This document shows, piece by piece, positions 1 to 5,049 of a DNA stretch of 5,378 bases. Position numbers and translations under genes: made by a program. The notes below the pieces were generated by a model. That model saw only the letters and a list, made by a program, of their open reading frames with translations, was not told the DNA's origin and searched no databases. Within the stretch, counting starts at the first letter, position 1. Each line of letters opens with the position of its first letter. This stretch comes from an uncultured Collinsella sp. (lineage in GTDB: Bacteria > Actinomycetota > Coriobacteriia > Coriobacteriales > Coriobacteriaceae): contig UQHV01000036.1 of assembly GCA_900540895.1 (NCBI GenBank), forward strand, positions 1 through 5,378. The letters run 5' to 3'.

Positions 1-55
1 ACCTATGACGTTCTGATTCGTAGTCAGACCCTCTATCCAGCTGAGGTAACGCCGC
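1..55 (-). tRNA. tRNA-Arg (ACG), second copy, 3' part cut by the window edge
   Basis: The 55 bases are identical to the 5' portion of the complete tRNA-Arg at 278-354: acceptor strand GCGGCGT, D-arm, anticodon stem TCTGA/TCAGA around loop CTACGAA (anticodon ACG), and the start of the T-arm. The 3' T-arm and acceptor strand lie outside the window. It has its own promoter at 68-96, so it is probably an active duplicate rather than a remnant, although the missing 3' end cannot be checked here. Confidence 0.9.
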
Positions 56-67
56 GACGCACGGATT

Positions 68-96
68 ATTATGCACGCGAGTCCCCGATGGGTCAA
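68..96 (-). promoter_or_regulatory. Promoter of the second tRNA-Arg copy
   Basis: On the minus strand a -35 box TTGACC (96-91) is followed by exactly 17 bp and a -10 box CATAAT (73-68). The -10 box lies 12 bp before the tRNA 5' end at 55, which leaves a very short leader, as is usual for tRNA genes. An A/T-rich stretch just upstream (about 100-120) may act as an UP element. Confidence 0.72.
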
Positions 97-140
97 GCGA
101 CAATTTGGAAAATTTTTACGAAGCGCTGATTAAGTTGTCA

Positions 141-237
141 TGCGGATCCGCACCGGCTTCGCCCGCTCGCTACGGACGCTCCGCGTCCGCTTCACGCCCG
201 CGCCTCGACCGAGGTTCGAATCCATGCGGCGTCCGCC
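141..237. repeat. GC-rich palindrome-bearing spacer between the tRNA-Arg genes
   Basis: This block is much more GC-rich than the A/T-rich promoter DNA to its left. It holds a perfect 12-bp palindrome TGCGGATCCGCA (141-152), a 7-bp hairpin CGGACGC/GCGTCCG with a 3-nt loop (173-189), a CCTCG/CGAGG inverted pair (203-214), and the T-arm-like 12-mer AGGTTCGAATCC (212-223). The same 12-mer occurs in the tRNA-Arg T-arm on the opposite strand (292-303). Flanking bases do not form a full T-stem or acceptor, so it is not an intact tRNA. It may be a tRNA-associated intergenic repeat or a recombination scar. The minus-strand open frame through it is arginine-rich and has no visible support as a gene. 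Confidence 0.4.
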
Positions 238-238
238 T

Positions 239-268
239 AAAAGAAAAGCCCCCGTTGCCGGAGGCTTT
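239..268 (-). terminator. Intrinsic terminator of tRNA-Arg
   Basis: Read on the minus strand, an 8-bp stem AGCCTCCG/CGGGGGCT (one T-G wobble; 266-259 and 254-247) closes on a GCAA tetraloop and is followed by TTTCTTTT. It starts 12 bp after the tRNA CCA end and so ends the tRNA-Arg transcript. Confidence 0.85.
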
Positions 269-277
269 AAGTTCGAT

Positions 278-354
278 TGGTGCGGCGTATAGGATTCGAA
301 CCTATGACGTTCTGATTCGTAGTCAGACCCTCTATCCAGCTGAGGTAACGCCGC
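278..354 (-). tRNA. tRNA-Arg (anticodon ACG), complete, CCA encoded
   Basis: A 77-nt cloverleaf can be drawn in full: acceptor GCGGCGT/ACGCCGC, D-stem CCTC/GAGG, anticodon stem TCTGA/TCAGA with loop CTACGAA, T-stem ATAGG/CCTAT with loop TTCGAAT, discriminator A and genomic CCA (280-278). Anticodon ACG normally has its first base deaminated to inosine, by TadA in bacteria, so this tRNA would read CGU, CGC and CGA. It has its own promoter (367-395) and terminator (239-268), so it is a single-gene transcription unit. An identical copy begins 223 bp downstream in the same orientation. Confidence 0.97.
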
Positions 355-366
355 AGCGCAAGACAT

Positions 367-395
367 ATAAAACCACTTTAGTTCGTTAGAGTCAA
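367..395 (-). promoter_or_regulatory. Promoter of tRNA-Arg
   Basis: On the minus strand a near-consensus -35 box TTGACT (395-390) is followed by 17 bp and a weaker -10 box TTTTAT (372-367). The A/T-rich sequence upstream, including an A6 run at 411-416, fits an UP element. Predicted transcription starts only a few bases before the tRNA. Confidence 0.65.
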
Positions 396-433
396 GCAAA
401 ATCTCAAACTTTTTTCGCGCGGGCCGCAATTTA

Positions 434-811
434 TCACGCTGCGCCACGAGCATCAGCGCTTCTCGTGCGATCGATTGGCTTTTCGATCACATCGAACCCG
501 GCGCCAAGCTCCCCCAGAAGCGATCTCACCCGCTGGGCACAATCATAATCGGCAAACGAGATACTCAGCATGCGCGCGACCTGGTTGGAAGTCCCAACTC
601 CATAGAAGTGCTCCAGCGCCACAAGTCCCTCGTGCGTCACAAAGGTCTCGACCACATGCGGCGACTCCTCAAAGCACCATTGTGTCAACGGACCCTCACT
701 CGTCTGCCGAACCACCAGGCCGCCCATGCCAGACGGCTCACACGTTACAAGCAGGTACTCCCCGCCCTCGTCGCTCTCAAACAAAACCACCCGATCATCA
801 AACAGCTCCAT
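434..811 (-). CDS. Conserved-looking hypothetical protein, 125 aa, function unknown
   Basis: I do not recognise a family. The ATG at 811 is preceded by a good ribosome binding site (AAAGGGGA, 4 bp before the start), which together with the dedicated upstream region supports a real gene. The protein is soluble, with no signal peptide or membrane segment. It is acidic at the N-terminus (ELFDDRVVLFESDEGG), alternates hydrophobic and polar residues in a way that suggests beta strands up to about residue 65, and has a likely helix near residues 90-103. There are three cysteines (24, 46, 91) but no metal-binding pair pattern. The basic tail after residue 113 looks disordered. It follows serS on the same strand, but a terminator lies between them, so it is probably transcribed alone. 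Its promoter region contains a LexA-box-like site (871-884). It could be a small stress-related or regulatory protein; that is only inference. Confidence 0.75.
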   Translation of the reverse strand: MELFDDRVVLFESDEGGEYLLVTCEPSGMGGLVVRQTSEGPLTQWCFEESPHVVETFVTHEGLVALEHFYGVGTSNQVARMLSISFADYDCAQRVRSLLGELGAGFDVIEKPIDRTRSADARGAA

Positions 812-844
812 CGCGTCCCCTTTCTCTCGCTCTTATTTAGCAAA

Positions 845-853
845 AGCATAGCA
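845..853 (-). promoter_or_regulatory. Extended -10 box for the 125-aa gene
   Basis: The minus strand reads TGC followed by TATGCT (853-845), an extended -10 motif placed 33 bp upstream of the ATG at 811. No good -35 box is seen at the normal spacing. The expected -35 position overlaps the palindrome CTGTATACAG (863-872) and the site at 871-884. Confidence 0.4.
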
Positions 854-862
854 GGTAGATGG

Positions 863-872
863 CTGTATACAG
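863..872. promoter_or_regulatory. Palindrome CTGTATACAG in the -35 region
   Basis: This is a perfect 10-bp palindrome just upstream of the -10 box of the 125-aa gene and next to the LexA-like site. It could be an operator half of a compound site. The CTGT/ACAG halves are only 2 bp apart, so it is not the enterobacterial LexA pattern CTGT-N8-ACAG. Confidence 0.3.
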
Positions 873-884
873 AACAGTTGTTCG
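871..884. promoter_or_regulatory. LexA (SOS) box-like operator candidate
   Basis: The minus strand reads CGAAC-AACT-GTTCT, which fits the Gram-positive LexA/DinR pattern CGAAC-N4-GTTCG except for the last base; the GAAC-N4-GTTC core is perfect. It lies about 60 bp upstream of the ATG at 811, over the expected -35 region, where a repressor would block polymerase. This is motif evidence only. Confidence 0.35.
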
Positions 885-930
885 TGTGTTTTCTATTGAG
901 CTGTCCGCACGGCATGGTATGGACCTGCGC

Positions 931-960
931 ACGAAATAGGGCGCCCCCGAAGGAGCGCCC
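931..960 (-). terminator. serS intrinsic terminator
   Basis: On the minus strand a 9-bp stem GGGCGCTCC/GGGGCGCCC with one T-G wobble (960-952, 947-939) closes on a TTCG tetraloop and is followed by the weak U-tract TATTTCGT. It begins 24 bp after the serS stop codon. Confidence 0.75.
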
Positions 961-984
961 TTGCATATCCCCTATGCAGCCAAC

Positions 985-2268
985 TTACGCGACCGGCTCG
1001 ATCTTCTCGAGACCACCCATGTAAGGACGCAGGACCTCGGGAATCGTGATGGTGCCGTCGGCGTTCTGGTAGTTCTCCAGAATGGCGGCCATGGTGCGGC
1101 CGGCCGGCAGGCCGGAACCGTTGAGCGTGTGCAGGTAGCGCGAACCCTTGAAGTTCTCGGGGTCGCGGTACTTGATGTTGGCGCGGCGGGCCTGGAAGTC
1201 GCCGCAGTTGGAGCAGGAGCTGATCTCCTTGTAGGCGTTGTAGCTCGGCAGCCAGACCTCGACGTCGTAGGTCTGACGGGCAGAGAAGCCCAAGTCGCCG
1301 GTGCACAGGCTAATCACGCGATACGGAAGGCCCAGCTGCTGCAGCAGGTACTCGGCCTCGGCGGTCATGCTCTCGAGCTCCTCGTCGGACTCCTCCGGCT
1401 TAGCGAACTTGACCATCTCGACCTTGTCGAACTCGTGCTGACGGATGATGCCGCGGGTGTCGCGACCGGCGGAACCGGCCTCCTCGCGGAAGCAGGGGGT
1501 GAAGGCGGTGTAGCGGCGCGGCAGGGTGTCGGCGTCGAGGACCTCGCCGGCGTGCAGGTTGGTGAGCACGACCTCGGCGGTGGGGATCAGGAAGTTGTCG
1601 CCCGAGACGTGGTAGGCGTCGTCCTCGAACTTGGGCAGCTGACCCGTGCCAAACATGGTCTGACGCTTGACGACGATGGGCGGCCACCACTCCTTAAAAC
1701 CACGGCTGGTGTGCGTATCGAGGAAGAAGTTGATGAGGGCGCGCTCCAGGCGGGCGCCGGCGCCACCGAGAACGGTAAAACGGCTGCCGGAGAGCTTGTT
1801 GCCGCGCTCGAAGTCGAGGATGTCCAGATCGGTGCCCAGATCCCAATGCGGCTTAAAGTCGAAGTCGAACTCGCGCGGGGTGCCCCAACGACGGCGCTCA
1901 ATATTCTCGTCCTCGTCCTTGCCGTACGGCGTGGCCTCGCAAGGAATGTTGGGCAGGTGAGCCATGAAGTCGTACTGCTCCTGCTCAAGAGCGGTACGGC
2001 GCTCGGCCAGACCGTCAATCTTCTCGTTGACGGCGCGCACGGCCTCCTTGGCGGCCTCGGCCTCGTCCTTCTTGCCCTCCTTCATCAGGGCGCCGATCTT
2101 CTTGGACTCGGCGTTGCGCGTAGCCTGGAGCTCCTCGACCTCGGTGATGACGGCACGGCGCTCGTCGTCGAGCTCAAAGAACTTCTCGCGATCCCAAGAC
2201 GTCTGGCGGTTAGCCATGGCGACATCGATGGCATCGGGGTTCTCGCGAACAAACTTGATATCAAGCAT
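985..2268 (-). CDS. serS: Seryl-tRNA synthetase
   Basis: The 427-aa protein charges tRNA-Ser (and tRNA-Sec where present) with serine in the cytoplasm, through seryl-adenylate. Residues 1-100 form the N-terminal tRNA-binding domain, a long antiparallel coiled coil rich in E, K and A (about 30-100). The class II core follows: motif 1 around 170-197, the T230-A-E motif that contacts serine, motif 2 at 256-280 (FTPCFREEAG...RQHEF), the SNCGDFQARR segment at 353-362, and motif 3 at 384-401 (GSGLPAGRTMAAILENYQ). Length matches the bacterial family. I chose the ATG at 2268 because GGAGG lies 5 bp upstream and MLDIKFVRENPD is the usual N-terminus; an upstream in-frame ATG at 2295 lacks such a site. 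It reads divergently from the 57-aa gene. There is no T-box leader: the 5' region is too short. Confidence 0.98.
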   Translation of the reverse strand: MLDIKFVRENPDAIDVAMANRQTSWDREKFFELDDERRAVITEVEELQATRNAESKKIGALMKEGKKDEAEAAKEAVRAVNEKIDGLAERRTALEQEQYDFMAHLPNIPCEATPYGKDEDENIERRRWGTPREFDFDFKPHWDLGTDLDILDFERGNKLSGSRFTVLGGAGARLERALINFFLDTHTSRGFKEWWPPIVVKRQTMFGTGQLPKFEDDAYHVSGDNFLIPTAEVVLTNLHAGEVLDADTLPRRYTAFTPCFREEAGSAGRDTRGIIRQHEFDKVEMVKFAKPEESDEELESMTAEAEYLLQQLGLPYRVISLCTGDLGFSARQTYDVEVWLPSYNAYKEISSCSNCGDFQARRANIKYRDPENFKGSRYLHTLNGSGLPAGRTMAAILENYQNADGTITIPEVLRPYMGGLEKIEPVA

Positions 2269-2273
2269 TAGAT

Positions 2274-2278
2274 CCTCC
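2274..2278 (-). promoter_or_regulatory. serS ribosome binding site
   Basis: A perfect GGAGG lies 5 bp before the ATG at 2268. It fixes that start and excludes the in-frame ATG 27 bp further upstream, which would place this site inside the coding region. Confidence 0.85.
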
Positions 2279-2297
2279 GGCGATATACATTCCATTT

Positions 2298-2336
2298 AGG
2301 TTGCAACCTTGTACATGTATGGGCAAGTATATACTT
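2298..2336. promoter_or_regulatory. Cluster of three perfect palindromes between serS and the 57-aa gene
   Basis: Three perfect palindromes follow one another within 39 bp: AGGTTGCAACCT (2298-2309), TACATGTA (2312-2319) and AAGTATATACTT (2325-2336). The last supplies TATACT on both strands. The others fall around the predicted serS start of transcription and early leader, where repressor sites often lie. No regulator is identifiable. Confidence 0.4.
2309..2335 (+). promoter_or_regulatory. Candidate promoter of the 57-aa membrane protein gene
   Basis: The -10 box TATACT (2330-2335) lies 44 bp before the ATG at 2380. The best -35 match, TTGTAC (2309-2314), is at a short 15-bp spacing, so the call is tentative. 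Confidence 0.35.
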
Positions 2337-2355
2337 ATGAGCGTTTACGACCCAA
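2326..2355 (-). promoter_or_regulatory. Candidate serS promoter
   Basis: The minus strand has TTGGGT (2355-2350), 18 bp, then TATACT (2331-2326). The -10 box is the same palindrome that serves the divergent gene, so the two promoters would overlap back to back and could exclude each other. The serS leader would be about 50 nt. Confidence 0.45.
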
Positions 2356-2379
2356 CTCAACTACGCAAGAAGGCACCCA

Positions 2380-2553
2380 ATGGACGCAGTTTTTTCCTTT
2401 TTGTTTGGCACCCGCACCGGTTTTGCCATCCTTTTCGCCGGCGGCATCCTGTTATTTGCGATTCTTGCCTTTGTAATGGAGAAGCGTACCCATAAGATGT
2501 ACGTCGACCGCGGACCCAAGTCCGAGGATGAGGAAGACAGCTTCTGGGACTAA
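2380..2553 (+). CDS. Small single-pass membrane protein, 57 aa, function unknown
   Basis: The ATG at 2380 opens a 57-codon frame ending at TAA 2551-2553; an in-frame TGA at 2338 rules out a longer form. AGAAGG lies 6 bp upstream as a moderate ribosome binding site. The protein starts MDAVFSFLFGTRTG, has one hydrophobic helix at about residues 14-33 (FAILFAGGILLFAILAFVME), then a basic stretch EKRTHK and an acidic tail (SEDEEDSFWD). The basic residues after the helix suggest that the tail is cytoplasmic. It is the only plus-strand gene in the window, divergent from serS and convergent with proC, with a strong terminator at 2605-2647. The clean topology, ribosome site and terminator argue for a real gene. 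I do not recognise a family; it may be a small membrane-complex subunit or regulator, which is inference. Confidence 0.72.
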   Translation: MDAVFSFLFGTRTGFAILFAGGILLFAILAFVMEKRTHKMYVDRGPKSEDEEDSFWD

Positions 2554-2715
2554 CCTGCCAAAAAGGGACAGGTTTATTTTGGTCTGTTTTATCTGGGCAA
2601 ACGCAAGCGCCCCGCAACTGGAATTGAGCCAGTTGCGGGGCGCTTTTCGCTAAAAGGACAAAACCGCAGAAAATACCTGCCAATAATAAACCCTTCCTTT
2701 TTTTGGTCGGTTTTA
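2551..2715. repeat. Imperfect long palindrome between convergent genes
   Basis: The arms 2551-2582 and 2680-2715 are inverted copies, about 80% identical with small gaps; both read TAA..CC..CCAAAAA..GG..GGTTTATT..TTGG from the outside in. The similarity continues weakly inward to the perfect 17-bp stem at 2605-2645. ACCTGCCAA also recurs as a direct repeat (2553-2561, 2675-2683). The outer ends provide the stop codons of both flanking genes. It could be a bidirectional terminator built from a small mobile repeat that inserted between the genes. Confidence 0.55.
2605..2647 (+). terminator. Strong hairpin terminator of the 57-aa gene, possibly bidirectional
   Basis: A perfect 17-bp stem (2605-2621 with 2629-2645; core GCGCCCCGCAACTGG) has a 7-nt loop AATTGAG and is followed by TTTT on the plus strand (2644-2647, partly in the stem). 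On the minus strand the T-tract is poor (CTTGCGTTTG), so it may stop proC transcription less efficiently. Confidence 0.75.
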
Positions 2716-3483
2716 CTGGAGAGTTGCGTCGATTGCCTTGACCAGGGCGCTGCGCATGCCGGCGTCCTCGAGCGCAACGACGCCCTTGATGGTGGCACCA
2801 CCAGGCGAGCATACGGCATCCTTCATCGCCGCAGGATGCTGGCCAGTTGCAAGCTGCAGCTTTGCCGTACCCAACACCATCTGGCTCACAATGCGATAGG
2901 CATCGGCACGCGGGATACCGTGCTTGACCGCTGCATCGCCCAGGGCCTCGATTGCCATGGCGACAAATGCCGGAGCGCAACCACCCACCGTGCCGCCCAC
3001 AAACAGCAGGCTCGTATCGAGTTCGACCACCGCACCGAGTTTGCCAAGCAGATCAAGCACCACGGCACTCTGCTCATCACTAAGCGTGGAAGCCTTCTCG
3101 CAAGCGATGACGCCCTCGCCCACCGAAACCGGTGTGTTGGGCACCGTCGAGATATGCGCGACGCCCGGCAGGACCTGCTCCCACTTGGCACTGTCCCAGG
3201 TCCAGGCAACCGACAGAACGACCTTTTTGGCAAGAGCATCCTTGAGCGGGGCGAATACCTTCTCGATCATGTACGGCTTGACCGCAGCGACCACGATATC
3301 GGATGCGGCGACAACCTCGGCGGCATCGTGGCAGGCGACCATGCCGCGCGCCTCGCAGCGCTCAACCAGTGCGTCGTAGCGACCCGCGCAGGCGCACATG
3401 TCGCTCGCAGCTACACCGGCAGCGATCCAGCCATCGGCCATAGCGCTCGCCATATTGCCAAAACCGACAAATCCAATCTTCAT
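2713..3483 (-). CDS. proC: Pyrroline-5-carboxylate reductase
   Basis: The 256-aa cytoplasmic enzyme reduces 1-pyrroline-5-carboxylate to L-proline with NAD(P)H, the last step of proline synthesis. The N-terminal Rossmann fold begins at once (MKIGFVGFGNMA, glycines 7 and 9). VKP at 68-70, PNTP at 115-118 followed by VGEG, and GG motifs at 163-168 are family landmarks. The C-terminal helical dimerisation domain carries the P5CR signature CSPGGATIKGVVALEDAG (225-242). Length is normal. I chose the ATG at 3483 because AAAGGA lies upstream and the Rossmann strand starts there; an ATG 24 bp earlier would add MCLKGLCD and bury the ribosome site. It follows rlmH by 73 bp on the same strand with no terminator between, so it probably belongs to the same operon. 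No proA or proB is in the window. Confidence 0.97.
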   Translation of the reverse strand: MKIGFVGFGNMASAMADGWIAAGVAASDMCACAGRYDALVERCEARGMVACHDAAEVVAASDIVVAAVKPYMIEKVFAPLKDALAKKVVLSVAWTWDSAKWEQVLPGVAHISTVPNTPVSVGEGVIACEKASTLSDEQSAVVLDLLGKLGAVVELDTSLLFVGGTVGGCAPAFVAMAIEALGDAAVKHGIPRADAYRIVSQMVLGTAKLQLATGQHPAAMKDAVCSPGGATIKGVVALEDAGMRSALVKAIDATLQ

Positions 3484-3492
3484 ATCGCATAG

Positions 3493-3498
3493 TCCTTT
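3493..3498 (-). promoter_or_regulatory. proC ribosome binding site
   Basis: AAAGGA lies 9 bp before the ATG at 3483. It decides the start against the in-frame ATG at 3507. Confidence 0.7.
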
Positions 3499-3556
3499 CA
3501 GACACATTCCTCAAAACGAAAGGTATTGTCCCACGCCATTGTTTCGTATTGCCGAC

Positions 3557-4027
3557 CTATTTGTGATACGGCTCGCCACGACTGATCTTGCAGGCACGGT
3601 AAATCTGCTCTAGCAGCACCACACGCGCCAGGTTATGCGGCAAGGTAATGTGTCCAAAGCTGAGCATCTCGTCGGCGCGGGCGCGCACCTCATCACTCAC
3701 GCCGTCCGAACCGCCGATTACAAAGGCAATGTCGCTGCTGCCTCGCAGCATAAGATCGTCGAGCCGCGCCGAGAGCTCCTCACTCGAACGCTCCTTGCCC
3801 TCGATAGCCAGCAGGATCACATGCGCTCGAGACGGCAATGCAGCAAGAATTGCCGCCCCCTCCTTGTCGCGCGCGGCATCCACGCCGCCCGCCTTGGCCG
3901 GATCGATATCGGCAACCTCGCGCATATCTACCTTGGCATAGGCGCCTAGGCGTTTGGTGTATTCGGCGCACGCGTCCTTCCAAAAGCGCTCTTTGAGCTT
4001 GCCAACGCAAACAACGGTATATTTCAC
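3557..4027 (-). CDS. rlmH: 23S rRNA (pseudouridine-1915-N3) methyltransferase RlmH
   Basis: The 156-aa SPOUT-family enzyme uses S-adenosylmethionine to methylate pseudouridine 1915 in helix 69 of 23S rRNA, on the assembled 70S ribosome. Visible family marks are the N-terminal strand KYTVVCVGKLKE, the segment ILLAIEGKERSSEELS (71-86), FVIGGSDGVS at 102-111 (trefoil-knot cofactor loop), LSFGHITLPHNLARVVLLEQIYRA (122-145) and the diagnostic C-terminus ISRGEPYHK. Length is typical. The start codon is GTG at 4027, the only start that matches the family N-terminus. AAAGGAG (4043-4037) lies 9 bp upstream, inside the last codons of the SPFH gene, and the SPFH stop is only 6 bp away, so the two are probably translationally coupled. 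proC follows downstream. Confidence 0.97.
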   Translation of the reverse strand: MKYTVVCVGKLKERFWKDACAEYTKRLGAYAKVDMREVADIDPAKAGGVDAARDKEGAAILAALPSRAHVILLAIEGKERSSEELSARLDDLMLRGSSDIAFVIGGSDGVSDEVRARADEMLSFGHITLPHNLARVVLLEQIYRACKISRGEPYHK

Positions 4028-4033
4028 GCGCGT

Positions 4034-4972
4034 CTACTCCTTTGACTCGTTCTGAACTTTGCCGGCGGTCAGCATCTGCTCGAACATCGAGGCCGACTGC
4101 GAGAAATCGCTCGGCAGCACGACCGTCGAGGTTTTGCCCGTGCGAGCGAACTCCGTCATCATCTCGGACCACTGCGTAAACATGAACAGCTGGTTGGCCT
4201 CATCGTTGCCGACGCCCGTCTCCTGGATGATCTCGAGCGAATCTTTGATGCCCAGAGCAATGGCCTTGCGCTGGTTGGCGATGCCCTCGCCCGCCTTTTC
4301 CATTGCCTCGGCCTCGGCGGTCGCCTCGGTAACGCGCTTGATGCGATCGGCCTCGGCGAGCTCCTGCGCAGCGGCGCGCTTTCGCTGGGCAGCGTTGATG
4401 TCGTTCATGGAGTTCTCGACCTCGGTCGGCAGCGCGATCTTGGTGATAAGTGTCGACACGAGGGTAAAGCCGTAGGCGGCCATCTGCTCGGACACGGTGG
4501 CGTTGACGTCCTTGGCGATATCGTCTTTTTTGGCAAAGACCTCATCGAGCGTGTAGACGGGGATAGAAGAGCGCAGGGCATCGGTGATGAAGTCACGCAT
4601 TTGGTCGACGGGCTCCTGCAGCATGTAGTAGCTCTTGTAGATGCCCGAATCTGCCGGGCCGGCGCCCATGTCATAGCTCACGTGGTACTGAGCAGAGACC
4701 TCAAGGCCGATAGTCACGTTGTCCTGGGTCTTAACGTCGATGCCAAAACCGTTTTTCATGGTGCGCAGACTCACCGTGGCGGCTTTACGGTCGATTACGG
4801 GCACCTTCATGTGGAAGCCCGCGTTGACGATGCGGTTGAACTTGCCCAGGCGCTCAATGATCACAGCATGCTGCTGTTCAACGACATAGCAGGCGTTGGG
4901 GAGCAGTAGCAACAAAATGATGATGGGAAGTAGAAGGCTCGTAAGGGCAGCGATGATACCGGACAACAGCAT
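4034..4972 (-). CDS. Membrane-anchored SPFH/Band 7 (stomatin/prohibitin-like) protein
   Basis: The 312-aa protein has an N-terminal hydrophobic anchor at about residues 5-25 (IIAALTSLLLPIIILLLLLP), then an SPFH/Band 7 domain (about 28-190) with the typical VVEQQHAVIIERLGKF and NAGFHMKVPVIDR. A charged A/E/K/R-rich segment follows (about 191-240), the usual oligomerising coiled coil, then a hydrophobic patch and polar tail. Such proteins form large rings on membranes and are linked to microdomains and to control of membrane proteases; its partner here is unknown, as no NfeD or FtsH gene is adjacent. I chose the ATG at 4972 because AGAGGAG lies 5 bp upstream; an ATG at 4993 would add MPIRGET and swallow the ribosome site. 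It probably heads the operon with rlmH and proC. A weak -10 TATCCT lies at 5010-5005. The domain call is firm, the exact role is not. Confidence 0.92.
   Translation of the reverse strand: MLLSGIIAALTSLLLPIIILLLLLPNACYVVEQQHAVIIERLGKFNRIVNAGFHMKVPVIDRKAATVSLRTMKNGFGIDVKTQDNVTIGLEVSAQYHVSYDMGAGPADSGIYKSYYMLQEPVDQMRDFITDALRSSIPVYTLDEVFAKKDDIAKDVNATVSEQMAAYGFTLVSTLITKIALPTEVENSMNDINAAQRKRAAAQELAEADRIKRVTEATAEAEAMEKAGEGIANQRKAIALGIKDSLEIIQETGVGNDEANQLFMFTQWSEMMTEFARTGKTSTVVLPSDFSQSASMFEQMLTAGKVQNESKE
4037..4043 (-). promoter_or_regulatory. rlmH ribosome binding site inside the end of the SPFH gene
   Basis: AAAGGAG forms part of the SPFH codons just before its TAG stop and lies 9 bp before the rlmH GTG. 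The arrangement supports translational coupling and the non-ATG start. Confidence 0.75.
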
Positions 4973-4977
4973 GGTTT

Positions 4978-4984
4978 CTCCTCT
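4978..4984 (-). promoter_or_regulatory. Ribosome binding site of the SPFH gene
   Basis: AGAGGAG lies 5 bp before the ATG at 4972 and decides the start over the in-frame ATG at 4993. Confidence 0.8.
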
Positions 4985-5049
4985 GATAGGCACGCGTTGG
5001 GACTAGGATACCCGCACAAAGCAGCCGTGTGACACCAACAAGAGGACCC

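Noticed and set aside
212..237. A plus-strand tRNA 3' end at the T-arm-like sequence
   Set aside because: Only GG/CC of the T-stem pairs cleanly, one position is an A-A mismatch, and no acceptor strand or CCA follows.
405..433. A terminator after the 125-aa gene
   Set aside because: The only hairpin (GCGG/CCGC) has a 1-nt loop, and the run beside it reads A on the gene's strand, so it cannot act as a normal terminator for that gene.
130..453. A 107-codon minus-strand frame running through tRNA-Arg, its promoter and the GC-rich spacer
   Set aside because: It covers a complete tRNA and its terminator, has no ribosome binding site I can see, and its arginine-rich end comes from the palindromic GC-rich block.
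961..2271. A 436-codon open frame on the plus strand, antisense to nearly all of serS
   Set aside because: It is a mirror of the GC-rich serS codon pattern. Its protein is a low-complexity run of L, V, G and A without domains, and serS on the other strand is unmistakable.
2269..2379. A T-box riboswitch upstream of serS
   Set aside because: The serS leader is predicted at about 50 nt, with no T-box sequence, specifier stem or antiterminator. T-boxes need far more room.
2301..2495. A 64-codon plus-strand frame overlapping the 57-aa gene in another frame
   Set aside because: Its translation is rich in C, H and R with no domain, whereas the overlapping frame gives a clean membrane protein with a ribosome site.
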